A stretch of DNA of 64,000 bases from NCBI RefSeq assembly GCF_033115175.1, contig NC_084835.1:32259858-32323857 (forward strand). Reading direction: 5' to 3'. Under the pieces are notes generated by a model, which saw nothing but the letters and a program-made list of their open reading frames with translations, searched no databases and was not told where the DNA came from. A program made the translations under genes and the position numbers. The stretch's first letter is position 1. Each line of letters opens with the position of its first letter. The stretch is from Lepus europaeus. Its lineage: Eukaryota; Chordata; Mammalia; Lagomorpha; Leporidae. Positions 21,037 through 33,478 of the stretch are shown here, piece after piece.

Positions 21037-24000
21037 GAAAGAGACTGACCTAGAGGGAGAAGGCTATGTGATGACGGGGACAGGAATACCAGGGATTGCT
21101 TGCAGGGCCTGGAGCAGGTCCCCCAGAGCCCTCAGTAGGGCACGGCCCTGTTGGCACTTGGATGTCAGCGTCTGGCTCCAGAACGCTGGGAGGACTTGTG
21201 CTGTTCCGGGGGCAGCCCCACGACGCGAAGGTGCCCGTTTTCCCGGGGCAGGCTGCGTTCCCAGAGTCACTGAGAGGCTCTCCAGGAGTACCTGTCCCCT
21301 CAGCCACCCCCAAATGAAGCCACAGCATCCCCCAGGGCTCCGGGGGTAGAGTAACACCGTGGCAGAGTCCCTCCAGGGGTGCGCACAGCGCCCTCTAGGG
21401 GAAGCCTCAGGCCCCGCCACGGGATTTCCTTGGAGCAAGGATGTCAGTCACCAGGGCCAGCCCCTCTTCCCGGGCGGCCTCCAGGGCTGTGCTCCCGCAA
21501 GCATCTTAGATTTTTCCATGACAAAAGCAAGCCCTAGCGCTGGTTCCCCTGCACCCCAGGCCCCAGATCTGATCTCCCTCTTAAACAAGCCCCTTGTTCA
21601 AGGCCCTCCAGGAGACACACTGTTCCGAAAGCTGATCCCTGCGGGTGCAGGGAGCTGGCTGCGTTTTTGGGCTTCTGCCTGCTCTGAAGCCGAAAGCCGG
21701 CTTTTCATTCGCCCCCTCCTGCCCCACCTCCCAGCCCTTTCAAGGCAGGAATTCTTCTGAACTCAAGACAGGTCCCCAAGGGGGACCGGAGCCGCCAGCA
21801 GCCATTAGCTCTGCCCAGCAAGGCAGAGGTTTATTCTGGCCTGCACCAAACAGCGTCAACCCCCTCTGCTTGAGAAGCGAGTCAATGAGAACACAGGCTG
21901 AGGAGCCCCGTGGATCTGGGTTCAGTTCCGGGCTCTGGTACTTGCTGGCTGTGTGATCCTGAGCAGCAAACTCAACCTCTCTGAGTCTCTCCGTGAAAAG
22001 GGGATGTGGCAACCTTTATGGCTGGGTCTGTGGTGACAATTCCATGGCAGTCCCATGACTCAAAGGCATTCTTGGTTTTATCATCATCAACTGCCCATTT
22101 TACAGATGAGACCAATGGAGGCCCAGAATGGCGACTCCTTAGGCTTCTGAACCGCTATGGGGTGGTTTTAGTCCAGCTCAAGCGGGTAGGCAAGGCTGGG
22201 CTGTGCTGTGCAAGGTCTGGCAGAGGCCTTGGACTTGGGTGCAGTGGGTGGAGCTTGGACAACTTGACCTCGTCTGACCCCTTCGTGGCCGTGAAATGGG
22301 GAAAGCGTGCATCCCTGACTGCTCAGAGTGGCTAAGGACATCGCTCTCCTGAGCCTCCCGGCTTTGCACCTGGCGCTCTGTGGTCCTCAGGAGTGAGGAT
22401 CCAGTTCTCCCTCCCTTGCCCCGCCTCACTGGCCCCAGGGGAGCACAGCGGCCACGCCTGCCTTGGAGCCCAGCAAAGGAGACCACGTGGCCAGGGTTAG
22501 TGCTGGATCCTGAGGGGGCGACGGACGCAGCAAGGACCAGGGATTAAAGCCCGCTCCTTCCCTCTGCCGTCCCAGACATGAGGTGCGGCCCCGTGGCCCG
22601 CGTCCACGTTGGCCCCTTCTGCCTTCTCCCCTGGGTGTGTTAGGGCATCTGCTGTGAAGGGGGCTGGGGGCACCCAGGAATGTGGGGCGCAGGAGCTGAG
22701 GTCAGGAGGACAGGCTTGGGGGAGCTCACTCCGCTCTTGGGGGGATTTCTCTGTACCCCCTGTCTGAGAGAGATACTTGGTTCTTTTGGGGGAAGGGAGT
22801 GGTTGGTGGGGTTTGGGCATTGAAGGGGTGCTCAGCCAGCCTTTGGCTGCCCCCAGAGCCCAGAGCCAGGCGCTGGGAGGCCTCCGTGATGTGCTGGGGC
22901 CTCTGCTCCCCCAGGCCTGGGCAGATGCTGCCCGCACCTGATGCACGCTTCTCCACTCTTCACTCTCTGCTTGGGAGCCCACCCTGACTGCCCCCCCATA
23001 CTTCTGTCACTGCCAGGGGGCAAGTTTCTCCCTCTTCAGGGTGTGCACCCTGTGGGCAGGACCTGAGTCCCGTTTACTGGGCCCAAGGGGTGCCCAGTCA
23101 ATGTTTGTTGAATGAATGCTGAACAGGCAATGAGCGATTTTTGTGTTTGGCCAGGAAGCTGTGCAGGTGGATATGTGTGTGTGTGTGGGGGGGGGGCAGG
23201 CAGGTGGAAGTGCAGTAGGGGGTGTGGGCATTAGGGGCAGAGCCTTGGAGCTATTGGAAGGAAAGGAGGGGACCCAGGGGAGAAGTCCAGGGCCCTTCTC
23301 TACCCCACCCCAGCCCGAGGTTCCGCAGGGCTCCCCTCCGTGTGCTGCACCCCACTTCAGGGGAAATCAGCCTCCTTTAGCTTCCTTCCCCCACTCAGTT
23401 TCTTGAGCACCTGCTCTGTGCCAGGCGTCGGAGCCACACTGGAACGTCAAAACTCAGACGCAGTCTCCCTGAGCCCTGGATCAATCGCAGACCTGCAGTC
23501 AGCATGTCGCATGGGCAGCGTGGCATTGGATGGCATTCGTCTTGCCCTGGGCGGGGCCAGCCAGCCTATGGGGCCCTAGGGTCTCTCAGGAGCTTGTCCC
23601 CTTCTACTCTCTCTGGCCCTTTGCCAGTAGCTACTGATAATCTATGAGTTCTGCAAAACCCGGGGGCCTGGTTAGGCAGAGGCACCTCTGAGACAGGCTC
23701 GCTCTCCCACTGCCCTTGGCTAAGTCTCTCCTTGGTAGACAGCTGGGATCCACTCAGGGAGGGCTTCCTGGAAGAGGGCTCAGCTGAGTTTGGGTCTGTC
23801 TTCCTTCCCTTCTCCTTGAATTTCTCCTGCCTCCTGCCACGTCCGGGTGGAGAGGAAGAGCCTGAGTCTTGGCAGCGTGGACTCACAAAGCAGCAGTCCT
23901 TGCCCTGGGCAGGGGAGCGGGCACCGGGGCACAAGGCTGCCCTGGCAGGGGACTGGCTGGATTTCTACCCCTACTCGCTCCACCCCTGTCTGCCTTTGTG

Positions 24001-24854
24001 CAGTCCCCAACCTGAACATCTGTTCGAGGCAGTCCTGGGCATTCAGTCCCTGAACCCAGCTTGAGGAAAGCCAAGGACACAGGAGGCCACGCTGGGAGGC
24101 CTCAGAGGACAGGAAAGCTGAGCGCTCTCCCTGCCTCCCAGCATCGCTCGTGCTGCTCTGCCCATCCACCCCCAGCCCCCCAGCCCCAAGCCCCCCACCC
24201 CAGCCTCTGTCGCAGGGCTTTTTCCCAGGAAAGAAACTTCAATCCTAACTTCATCGAGGGCTTCAGTCCAGGCCATTCTGTGGGTGGGGACAGTTCTCAG
24301 TGAGGGGCAGCAGCGAGTTTCCCACTTCACTCTGGCCTGGGAGGACAACAGAGGGACATTCAAACCCAGAGGCTGAACAGATGGAGGCTCGGACAGGGCC
24401 TGGAACAGACGGACCAGGACCAAGGTCTGGAAAATCCCGCTCCCGGCTCCGGCCTGTGTGCCTGTGCCCAACCCCAGCACCCTCAGGACGCGGTCTGGCC
24501 CGCGCAGGCGTGCCCCTGTTGGCACTGAGGCCGGCGGCCAGCTATCTGGCGGCGGGGGAGGCCTGTGCACTGGCTGGGGGCCCTCGGCTCCGTTTAATGC
24601 GCTGCCCTTGCTGGGCTGAGGTTCTTAGCAATTTCTGAACACGGGGCCCTGCGTTTTCATTTTGTACTGGGTCCTGCGGAGGACGGAGTGGTGAGGTCAG
24701 CAGCTTGAACCCCATCTCCGGAAGGCCTAGGAATCGTGGAATCCGACGCTCTCGGTTCCCAGAGGGGGAAACTGAGGCCTAAAGGGGAAGGACACGTCCA
24801 GGGTGCTCAGACCCTTTGTCATCCCAGCCTCGTGCCACAGACGTCACAGTAGGC
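21037..24854. other. Non-coding stretch with MIR pieces
   Basis: GC-rich DNA with a forward MIR at about 21885-22010 (GCTGTGTGATCCTGAGCAGC), a reverse MIR core at about 22090-22145, another at about 24750-24800, and a TG/G run at 23173-23198. No exon could be supported; the frames are typical of CpG-rich background. Confidence 0.5.
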
Positions 24855-25160
24855 ACTGGCATGGGATCTGGCACGGCGGCTAAGCCGGCAGTGGGGATGC
24901 GACCTTCCATCTGAGAGTGCCTGCGTTTGAATTCTGTCTCTGCTTCTGATTCAGCTTCCTGCTGTGGTGCACCCTGGGAGGCAGCAGGTGTTAGCCTCAG
25001 TACCTGGGTCCCTACCACCCATGTGGGAGATCCTGATGGAAATTTCCAGCTCCTGGCTTCAGCCTGGCCCAGTCCAGGGTGTTGTGGGCATTTGGGGAGT
25101 GAACCAGCAGATGGAAGATCTTTTTCTCTGTGTGTCTCTGCAGTTCAAATACATAGGTAA
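24855..25160 (+). repeat. CSINE, sense
   Basis: Head GGCATGGGATCTGGCACGGC (decayed), GAGAGTGCCTGCGTTTGAATT, core GGGAGGCAGCAGG, and tail TTCAAATACATAGGTAAATG. Confidence 0.87.
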
Positions 25161-25184
25161 ATGAAAACTTCCCAAGATGCAGGT

Positions 25185-25265
25185 ACTGCTTTTATCCCCA
25201 TTATAAAGATGAGGAGACTGAGGCTTGGATATCACCCACTGAGTTGGTGCCAGAGCCTCTACTTG
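25185..25265 (-). repeat. MIR core, antisense
   Basis: CCCCATTATAAAGATGAGGAG followed by ACTGAGGCTTGG and a GCCAGAGCC phrase, the reverse MIR core. Confidence 0.65.
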
Positions 25266-27041
25266 ACCCCAGGCCCCTATCCCCCATCCAGGAACTTCTC
25301 AAAGGTCTTCAACCCTAAAGCTTGAACCTCGGTCTCATCTTCTGGGGTGGCAGGTGGCGGGGAGCACCTGAGATAAGGATGCGGTGGCCCTGGCCCGCCC
25401 ATGTGGGTGCCACCTGGCCGGGCAGATCTCCCTGCTGCTATGGAGTGGGGACTCGAACAAGAGTCTGCACATGGGGCCTTGGTGAGGGCCAACAGAGAGG
25501 CAGCAGATGGAGCCCCAGCTGGGTGTCAGGTGCGGCCGAAGCCTCAGCAGCTACACTGAGGCCCAGACAAGCGAAGCCCGGAGCAGACAGGAAGGGCAGC
25601 AGTGCTGAGTGGGTGCTGCTTACCCGTGAAGTGGGTCCAGCATCCTGTCCCTCGCTGGCTGGGGGCACTGGAGGGAAGGTGGGCCAAGGTGGGGCCACTG
25701 CGCTGTGACTGATCTCTCTCCCCTCCCCCTCTGCTTCCCTGTTATCACCTCCCCCACCCCCCCCGCCGCCCCTGGTCCCCTGTGATCTCCTAGTGGGAAC
25801 TCAGTGCACACTCAGTGGCTGGAGACTTACAAGAGCAGGTGTGTGTGTAGGGCCCTGGGCCCAGAGGGCAGTGGGGTGCAGGAGCGTGGTCGTGAGTACA
25901 GGGGCATTCTCTGCAGGCCACTGGAGGAGCCATGCAGGCCGAGAGGTGGACTGATCCCACGTCCCCAGGCTGGGTAAGGGGCTGCGGGCGGGAGAGGGGC
26001 TCTGCTCTGCTGGGAGCCGGGGCCACTCTCTGTTCCCTCCAGCAGGAGCCCAGGACTCCCCACGGCACTGTGGAGTGGGGTGCAGACAGGAGATGCCGTG
26101 GGGGTGCTGGGGCCTCCTGGTGAGGCAGTCCTACGCTGCTAAGCTGGGCAGCCCGGAGCCGGAACCTTCCGTGTGTCCGGCTAGGCCCATCCATCATGAG
26201 TGGGGATAACTGGGCAGCCTGCAGGGCCCAGCCAGGTGCAGCGTCTGGGGGCTCTGTCAGAAGCAAACCTCCCTTCAGGCAGCTCAGCAAATGCAGCCGT
26301 TTACCCATGCCCCCCCCCCCACCCCCCCCCGCTCTGTGTGATTCAGTCAAGGAAACTGTTTCAGTGGCCACAAATGCACAGCGATGAGTGTCTCGGTAAA
26401 CCTGGCCGGGGTTGGGAGCCGGGACCCTTTGGGATGTGAAGAACAGGGTGGCATGAGCCTCGGGAGATGTTGCAGAGAATGGACATGCCCCAGCCTTTGG
26501 AGGCTGACCCCGAGGGCTTAGGGACGGGCCACCCCTGGCCCTGCAGCCGCTGCCCCTGCAGCCCCTACAGCGGCCATTGTTACCCACTGCCCCGAGCACC
26601 TGCTGTGTGCCAGGCACCTTGCTCATCCTGCTGTGGGAGGCTCCGGGAGGCTAGGTGAGCTGCTCCAGGGGGTCCTGGGTGGCCTTGAACCTGCTCACCT
26701 AAGGCTCCCAGCCGGTGCCCAGAGAACAGGTTCCTGTGGGTGGGTGGGGTGGAGGTGAATGTAGATGCAGTGGACAGTTACGGACCAGGAGGGAGGGGAT
26801 GAGCTGGGCACCTGAAAGTTTGGGGTCGGGGAGCCTGGGGTCAAAAATCCCGTCCTCTGCTTACATGGGCTCCATGACCCTGGCTGAGAAATCATTCTCA
26901 GGGTGGGAATTTGGTATGGGGGTGAAGCTACCACTTGGGACACAGGCAGCCCATGTCTGTCTTCTTAGTCTCTCTGCCACTCAAATAAATAAATAGATAG
27001 ATAATAAAATTCACTTCTTTCCTCTGAGCCTGAGTTCCCTC
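25266..27041. other. Unassigned non-coding stretch
   Basis: Contains C-runs at about 25748-25770 and 26307-26331 and a GAGCACCTGCTGTGTGCCAGG phrase near 26594 from an old MIR/L2-like repeat. No gene seen. A 278-codon minus-strand frame (25790-26626) is judged spurious. Confidence 0.5.
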
Positions 27042-27345
27042 ATCCTTTTAAAAATTATTTATTAATTTATTTGAGAGAGAGAGACTGAGAAAGAAAGGGG
27101 GGGGGGAGATTGATCGATTGATTGAGAGCTCTCCCATCTGCTGGTTAAGTCCCCAAATACCGACACTAGCTGGGACTGGGCCAGGCAGAAGCCAGGAGCT
27201 CCATGCAGGTCTCCCACCTGCTACCTACCAGGATACACATGAGCAGGAAGCTGGGATGGAGTGGAGCTGGGACTCGAACCCAGGCACTCTGGTGTGGGAT
27301 GCAGCTGTCCCGGGTGGTGATGTCATCACCGCACTGACCGCCTGT
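27042..27345 (-). repeat. CSINE, antisense
   Basis: Tail AAAATTATTTATTAATTTAT, GA-rich tract with a G-run near 27100, shortened core, and head region with TGGGACTCGAACCCAGGC near 27269. Confidence 0.82.
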
Positions 27346-29624
27346 TCCTGTGTCACCACACCCTTACTGCCATAGGTCATCTCGGGTGTGTGAGGGTCAG
27401 AGCCCCCTGTCCAGGAGGGCCCGCTGTGTGTCAGGCAGTGGGCTCAGCACTTCACAGGCACCTGCCAGCTCATTGTACAGACAGGGACCCAGGGGCCAGA
27501 GCAGGTGCAGGTCCTGCCATAGCGGGTGTGTGGGGCTGGGCCCTGGCAGCCTGACCACCGGGCTGACCTGCAGGCCTGGGACCCTGTGGGCCATGAGAGG
27601 GTGAATAAACACAAAGCCTCTCCCCAAGAGCCTTGGGTGCCAAAGGTGTGGGAGGACCTGGAGGAGGACTGATGGACTCCCGCACATGCTGCACCCCGTA
27701 ACCCAGCCGCACGGGCCACAAGGACAGCACCCCCCCATCAGACAGCCTGTGAATCACAACACCAGTAGCACCCTGACGATCACAGAACGCACGCGTGCCC
27801 AGAGCTGCCACGCCCAGGTGCTGTCCTATACCCTCTGGTACTTGGAGTCACATAATGTTCACGAGGAGCCTCCCGGGGCAGTGGCTGTGCACTGTGTGTA
27901 TTTTACAGATGACTAAATGAGGGACAAAAGCTGAACTCACATGCCCATCCCCCACTGCCGACAGCAGCCGGTCGGCCGGCTTTATCATCGTCATGAGTAT
28001 TTTTTAATCTTTTTCCCTGCATCACCTGTTTTGGCCACTGCCCCTGGGCCATGGGGAGAGGGTGGCCAGGGATCTGTGTTCAGGGACATGGGAGATCTGA
28101 CTACCCCTAGGATGCCAGCTTTGCCCTGAGCCCCAGCCAGCTTACCAGAGGCAAATCCTGGCTGGGAGCTGAGAGGCAGAGCTGGCTCCAAGGTGGGTGA
28201 GGGTCTCGTCTCTCCCTCCGCCCCCATCCCCCCTGCCGTGTCCAGGTCCCTAGTAGGAGGGGATGGGGTTCTTACCTTCTTCCCCTGGATTGCTCCCATG
28301 GCACGAAGCAGGCACCAGGCTTGGGTGGGCCACAGGGGCCTGGCTGGGGTCCTCCCTGCTGGCGCTGATTTCAGGAGCCAGGGCCCGAGGGGCCCCGGGG
28401 GCCAGGGGCCCCCGTCCTCTTGAGCCTCATTCTCCCAGGCACAAAGACGGCTTTCACAGCAGCTCCTAAGCCTGCAGTGCCTCAGACAGGCTTAGGGAGA
28501 TTGATCCTGACAGAGGGGCCAGTGTCCCCAGGCTGCCCCCACGCCCTCCATGTCCTCTTTGCAGCTCCTTACCTCCCAGACCCCTGCGTCTTTCAGGAAG
28601 GGAAACTGAGGCCCCGGAAACCCTGGGCAAGAAGCTGGCAGTGCTCTCGCTGTGGGTGGAGGGTGGCCTCCGGCTGGCCCAGCGGGCAGGACTTGGCCTG
28701 CTTGCCTGGCTGGACAGGGCTCAGCAGCCAGGGCCAGACGGTGGAGGCTGCCGGGGGCGGCCAGGGTGCAGGGCTCGGGGCAGGCTTGTGTGGCGCCATC
28801 CACTTAGGGCTGGGCAGCGTCGCTCATTACAGATCCTGGAGTCTGGGCTGACTCGTTCATTCAGCGGGAGGCGGGTGGCGTGTCCCGCCTGCTCCGGCCA
28901 GGAGCCCAGATTCCAAGCTCCGAACCACAGCCCCCAGGTGCACCCTCCCTTCCCTTGCCACCCCCCTCCCTCTCCTTGCCACACCCGTGTGGGGCAGAGA
29001 TGAAGGCTGCCATCACTGGGGCTTGCATCCTAGCTCTGTCCCCCACAGCTGTGTGACCTAGGGACAGATGGGATTCTCTGAGCCTCCGTCTCTTGTTCCA
29101 CATGGGGTAGGTCAGAGAGCCAGTCCTGCCGCCAGCGGTGGAAAGGGGGGTGGGGAGGGCATGTGTGCACTGTAGCAGCCGGCGGTTTGGTGTGTCCTAT
29201 ACCAGATCATGTTGCTGCCCGTTTTACAATGTCACGCCTAACCAGAGGGGATGACAGCGACCCTGCCCCTCGGGGTGAGGGGTGCATCCAGGCAGTCACG
29301 GAGTGCTGTGTCTGCAGGGCTGTGAGCCTCCGCCAAGTCAGGCACGGTGTCGCCCCGGGGAGTCCTGGACAACCAGTTTGATCCACACAGACCCTGTCCC
29401 CAGAGGTGCGTGGGCGGGGACACCTGGTCGGCCTCCCTCTTCTAACAGTAGGTACCCACAGTGCAGCCATAGATGGTTTATGGACTGGCAGTGGGTGGGG
29501 GAGGGTCAAGGATCAGGCAGTTTAGATCCGGCTGTGCTGATGGAACAGAATCCCCTGGGCCACACGGTCTGGTCTGACAGGGCTTGCTGGCCTGGGCTAG
29601 AACCTCATTGCCACTCCCCGCTCT
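27346..29624. other. Non-coding stretch with a MIR near 29015-29105
   Basis: GC-rich; the phrase ACAGCTGTGTGACCTAGGG near 29046 is a forward MIR. Other parts are unassigned and no exon is supported. Confidence 0.5.
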
Positions 29625-29880
29625 TCCCGAAAGTTCCTGGATTATAGCTCATTCCCTGCCACCCCAGGGCCTTTGCACTTGCTATTTTCTCTGCTCCCTA
29701 CTCCTCATTTCGGATCTTTGCCTGAATTTTTCCCCCTTTTCTCCTTCAGGCTCAACTATCGCCTCCTCTAGGAGGCTTCTCTGACCTCGTGTGGAAAGAG
29801 CCCCATAAGCTGTTCCTATTATCACTAATAGTATTGGTGCCCTATTCAGCAGGTGAACTGCTATTTCTGTGTTTGCCATG
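29625..29880 (+). repeat. L2 3' end, sense
   Basis: CCAGGGCCTTTGCACTTGC, TCCTTCAGGCTCAACTATCG and TAGGAGGCTTCTCTGACC appear in the order of the L2 3' end. Confidence 0.75.
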
Positions 29881-30713
29881 TGAGTCCCCTGCCTGGGTGG
29901 CAGCCCGGAGAAGGCTGGGCTTTATCACCTGAGTCTAGACCAGCATTCGGCCTGTGTTAGTTGTTGAACTAGCAGCAGCAGAAGAATAATGAGCATTAAC
30001 GGAGTGAATGAGGTCGCGGCCGCCTGCAGGGCGCTCAGTACTGCCCTGGCTCAGCACGAGCTCACCGAGCCTCACCTACTAACCTCGGGGGCGTCGTTAC
30101 TGCGTTCTCTCCAGAACCCATGACCGTGACCGCTTCATCCTGAAGCTCGCGTGGCGTCTTCCTCATCCCGGGCCCACTCCCACTTCTCCCTTCCCGCTGC
30201 TCCCCAAGGCCAAGCTCCCTTAGCAGCCAGCCGGGGTCGGCCCCTACCATGGTGCTCTGCGGGGCGGGAGCAGAGCCAGGGATTTCACACACTGAGTGAT
30301 ATCCCTTCTGCTCCGAGTCCTGCTGAGGGAGGACCCACGAGCCCGGGAAGCCCAGTGCCAGGCTGTGTAAGGGTCCCCAGGGCCCAGTGTCAGGTGATTT
30401 ACAGAATGACAGGTTGGGGTGCAGGCCAAGCGCTGGGTGCCCTGCATCCCTCTTTGCCCTATCTCTCGCTGCGGTGCGGGTCCAGCTCTTAGCCTCTGTT
30501 TCTCCATCTGCAAAATGGGCTTCACACCTGCTGCTTCTCCACCCAAAACCTTGTGCAAGGAAGCAAGGGGGGGGGGGGGCTGCGAAAGGGCTTTACACGG
30601 AAGAGTTCCAACTCCGCCCCCGCCCATGGCCTCCATATGGTGTCCAAGCACCGCCGGGGCCGCGGAGGGTGTGGCCTCAGGACCTGTGACTTCTCAAAGG
30701 GCTCAGGCAGGAG
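29881..30713. other. Unassigned non-coding stretch
   Basis: Contains MIR-like wording near 30480-30530 (TTTCTCCATCTGCAAAATGGG) and a 14-base G-run at about 30568. No exon supported. Confidence 0.45.
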
Positions 30714-30895
30714 GTGAGGAGCAGGAGGAGGAGGAAGAGGAGGAAGAGGAAGAAAGGGAGAAGGAGGAGGAAGACGATTATGGGGAAGGGGAGGTGGAAG
30801 GGATGGAAGAGCAGGCGGAGGAAGAGAAAGTTGAGGATGAGGAAGAGGAAGGAGGAAAGGGACAGGGAGGAGGGGGCGGGGGAGGGAGGAGGGAC
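30714..30895 (+). repeat. Purine-rich (GGA/GAA) low-complexity tract
   Basis: About 180 bases almost free of C and T on the plus strand, made of GAGGAG, GAAGAG and GGAGG words with few interruptions. It reads as poly-Glu or poly-Arg in different frames, which is why false protein-like frames appear here. Confidence 0.9.
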
Positions 30896-31644
30896 CAGTG
30901 GCTGCCTCAGGGAAGTGTTGGGGCAGCTCTGTGTGAGTAGCCCTGGGCACAGCCTGCGATTCCCACGCTGACCGAAGCGCCCTCCTGTGTGACCTCGGAC
31001 AAGTCGCCTGAGCGCTGTGAGCCGACTTGTCCCGCAGGCACAAGGTGGGTGACCCTGGTTCCCACCAGGGGGGGTCTCTTCGGAGGAAACGACGTCACTC
31101 ATTGGCCGACTGTGAGCGGAGCGTCTGGGAGGCCAGGACCGGCCGTCGCAGTCAGGTGCTACCTTCAGGCCCCTGGTGGTCCCGGGGATCCACCCACTGC
31201 CCACCGGGCAGCACCGGAGCCCGGCTTCCTTGCGACCCGCACCCTGCCCTTGCCCGTCTGGGGCGGGCACGGGGACCTTGGCCGCCGTCCCTCTCTGTGC
31301 TGGGCTGCCACCTGCTGGCCAGGACCGGAATTACAGCACCGGAAAGCCGGGCTGCGGGAGCAGAACCCTGCCACTCCCGTGGGCTCCTGGCTGCTGTGGT
31401 AGCGTCTGTCCGAGGCACGTTGGCAGGGAGCGGGGCGAGTAAGTGCAAACCCCAAATCCCAAGGCCCGGATGGGCTTGCAGAGGTTCAGCGAGAAAACTG
31501 GTTCCGCATCTTTGTCATTTTGCTTCCTGAAAACCCCTGGGATGGGCCCCCTTTTTACCATGTCCCCGGGCCCTCCACCCTCTCTGTGGAGGACAAAAAA
31601 GTCCCCTCGATGGCCTCGTGCCTCTACTACCGTAATCCCCCCCA
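30896..31644. other. Unassigned non-coding stretch
   Basis: GC-rich with a moderate number of CpGs around 31080-31300 and a MIR-like GTGTGACCTCGGACAAGTCG near 30985. No exon or promoter element could be supported. Confidence 0.45.
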
Positions 31645-31945
31645 AAAGTGCGGATCAGATCGTGTCACTCCCCAGCTTAAATCCTTCCGTGTGGCCCTGT
31701 GTCCTTCTGCACTGAGTGGCAAGGCCCCCAGGGCTGCCCCTGCCCTCTCTGCCCTGTTGCCCACCTTGGACCCCTCTCAAGCCTCTGTAGCTTCCAGGTC
31801 CTTTCATGCTGTTCCCTCCCCTCCACGCCTGACCAACTCCCATGCCTTCCCAGGGCTTCAGTGTGGGTGCTGCCTGCTCCTGAGCCCCCAGGCCAGGGCA
31901 GGGGTCCTGCAGGGTTCCGCAGGGTGGCCCTCAGCAAGCCCTGTG
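31645..31945 (+). repeat. L2 3' region, sense
   Basis: TCGTGTCACTCCCCAGCTTAA followed by ATCCTTCCGTGTGGCCC and a series of CT-rich phrases ending in GGGCTTCAGTG follows the L2 3' region in order, strongly diverged. Confidence 0.6.
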
Positions 31946-32686
31946 CCTGTGGGTGGGCTGTGCTCACTCGATGCAGTCGGGAGCGTGCCTGGCTTACTGT
32001 GCATTGCACTGGCCAGCCCCTAACGCACAGCGGGCGAGGAAGCAGTGGTGCATGTGGACGCTTGCTCCATCAGTATGCAGACCCCACTCTCAGGGGTCCC
32101 TACAGGGCCACAGTGCCTGGAGGATCATGTTGAGCACCTGCAGGTCTTCAGCACCCCTGGGCCCAGCTCCAGCCTGCGCCCTCCTCGGTGGCTTCTGGGC
32201 TTATTTCCCATGGGAGTGCAGCTGAGGGTCCTCAGGCAGGGGGCACAGCAGGAGGCCGGCGGCTGGGGGCCGTAGGCTCTGCCTCCTCTTCCCCAGCGCG
32301 GAACAGCACTTGCACCCTGCCAGACTCCAGTGCTAGCAGTGAGTGCAGCTCCTGCCCCTCGAGCTTTTCCTCTTGGAGAACTCGCTGCTTTCCTAACAAG
32401 AGCAGTGGACCAGGAGGCCGTGTCTCTCAGGCCAGCCCTGCCTCCCGGGTGGCTCTTACTGGCCCTCTTCCCATGGAGCCCCAGATGGCAACTTTGGACA
32501 AGGAGTTGCGGGCAGGCGATTTGGTAAGGACTGGGCGCTGGGGGCCACTGGTGACGGGTGGAGGAGCAGGGTGGGGAAGGGGCATGCAGGCAGGGGCTCA
32601 GCCTCGGACCGACTCCCGGGGACCCTTGGTGTGAACCACACCTGGTGCTTGTGCAGCTCCAGGACAACGAGCTGGGCTTTAAATGC
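31946..32686. other. Unassigned non-coding stretch
   Basis: GC-rich; no repeat or exon recognised. Confidence 0.45.
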
Positions 32687-32970
32687 AGTTTTTGAAAAAT
32701 GTTCATTTTCTTGGAAAGGCAGAGAGATGGAGACAAATCTTCTACAGCTTGGTTTACTTCCCAAAGGCCCACAACCCCATCTGGGTCTGCCATGTGGGCA
32801 GCAGGGACCCAACTACTTGACCATCACCTGCTCCCTCCCGGTGTGCATCAGCAGGACGCTGGAGCTGGGAGTGGAGCCCGGACTCCAACCACGCATGCCA
32901 ATGTGGGATGCGGGCACTCCGAGGAGCATGCTCACCACGGCGTGCCTTCGTGTTCTCACACGGGTCGTTA
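32687..32970 (-). repeat. CSINE, antisense, diverged
   Basis: Tail TTCATTTTCTTGGAAAGGCAG, core GGGACCCAACTACTTGACC and head with GGACTCCAACCACGCATGCC. The GA tract is nearly lost. Confidence 0.78.
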
Positions 32971-33188
32971 GCTAAGGACTGCCCTGGAGTGACGCGACCT
33001 CCAGGTCTCCTGCTTTTGCACTTGAGAGCAAAGGTTCAGACGGGTGATCAGAAGTCAGAGCTGGGCAGCGGGCTGTGAGCAGGACAGCCTGCTCTGCTGG
33101 GCTGCGTTTCCCAGCTGAGCCAGCTGATGCATTCTCAGTCTTCCTTAAAATGTGCAGTGCGGCCTGTGGGTAAGCCCCGTGTCTTCAC

Positions 33189-33478
33189 TGGGGCTGGCGG
33201 TGTGGTGCAGCGAGCTGAGCTGCTGTGACGCCGGCATCCCTTGTGAGCTCTGGTGCAAGTCCCCCTTTTGACCCAGCTCCCTGCTAATGTACCTGGGAAA
33301 GCAGCAGAACATGGCCCAAGTGCTGGGGCCCCTGCCACCCATATAAGAGACCCAGATGGAGCTCTTGGTTTGGGCCTTGAGCAATTTCAGCTGTTGGAGT
33401 TGTCTAGGGAGTGAGGTAGTGGATGGAAGATCTCTGTCACTCTCTCCATCAAATCAAATCAAATCAATTTTCAAAAAG
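33189..33478 (+). repeat. CSINE, sense
   Basis: Head GGGGCTGGCGGTGTGGTGC, core ATGGCCCAAGTGCTGGGGCC, GTCTAGGGAGTGAGGTAGTGG, and a tail of three CAAAT repeats instead of the usual AAATAAAT. Confidence 0.88.

Noticed and set aside
25790..26626. 278-codon minus-strand frame
   Set aside because: A C-run is read as poly-Gly and repeat-derived phrases are included. No recognisable domain; a chance frame in GC-rich DNA.
30419..30940. Plus-strand frame with a long poly-Glu run that looks like an acidic nuclear protein
   Set aside because: The acidic run is the purine tract read in one frame; other frames give poly-Arg/Lys or poly-Leu. No splice context or conserved flanks.
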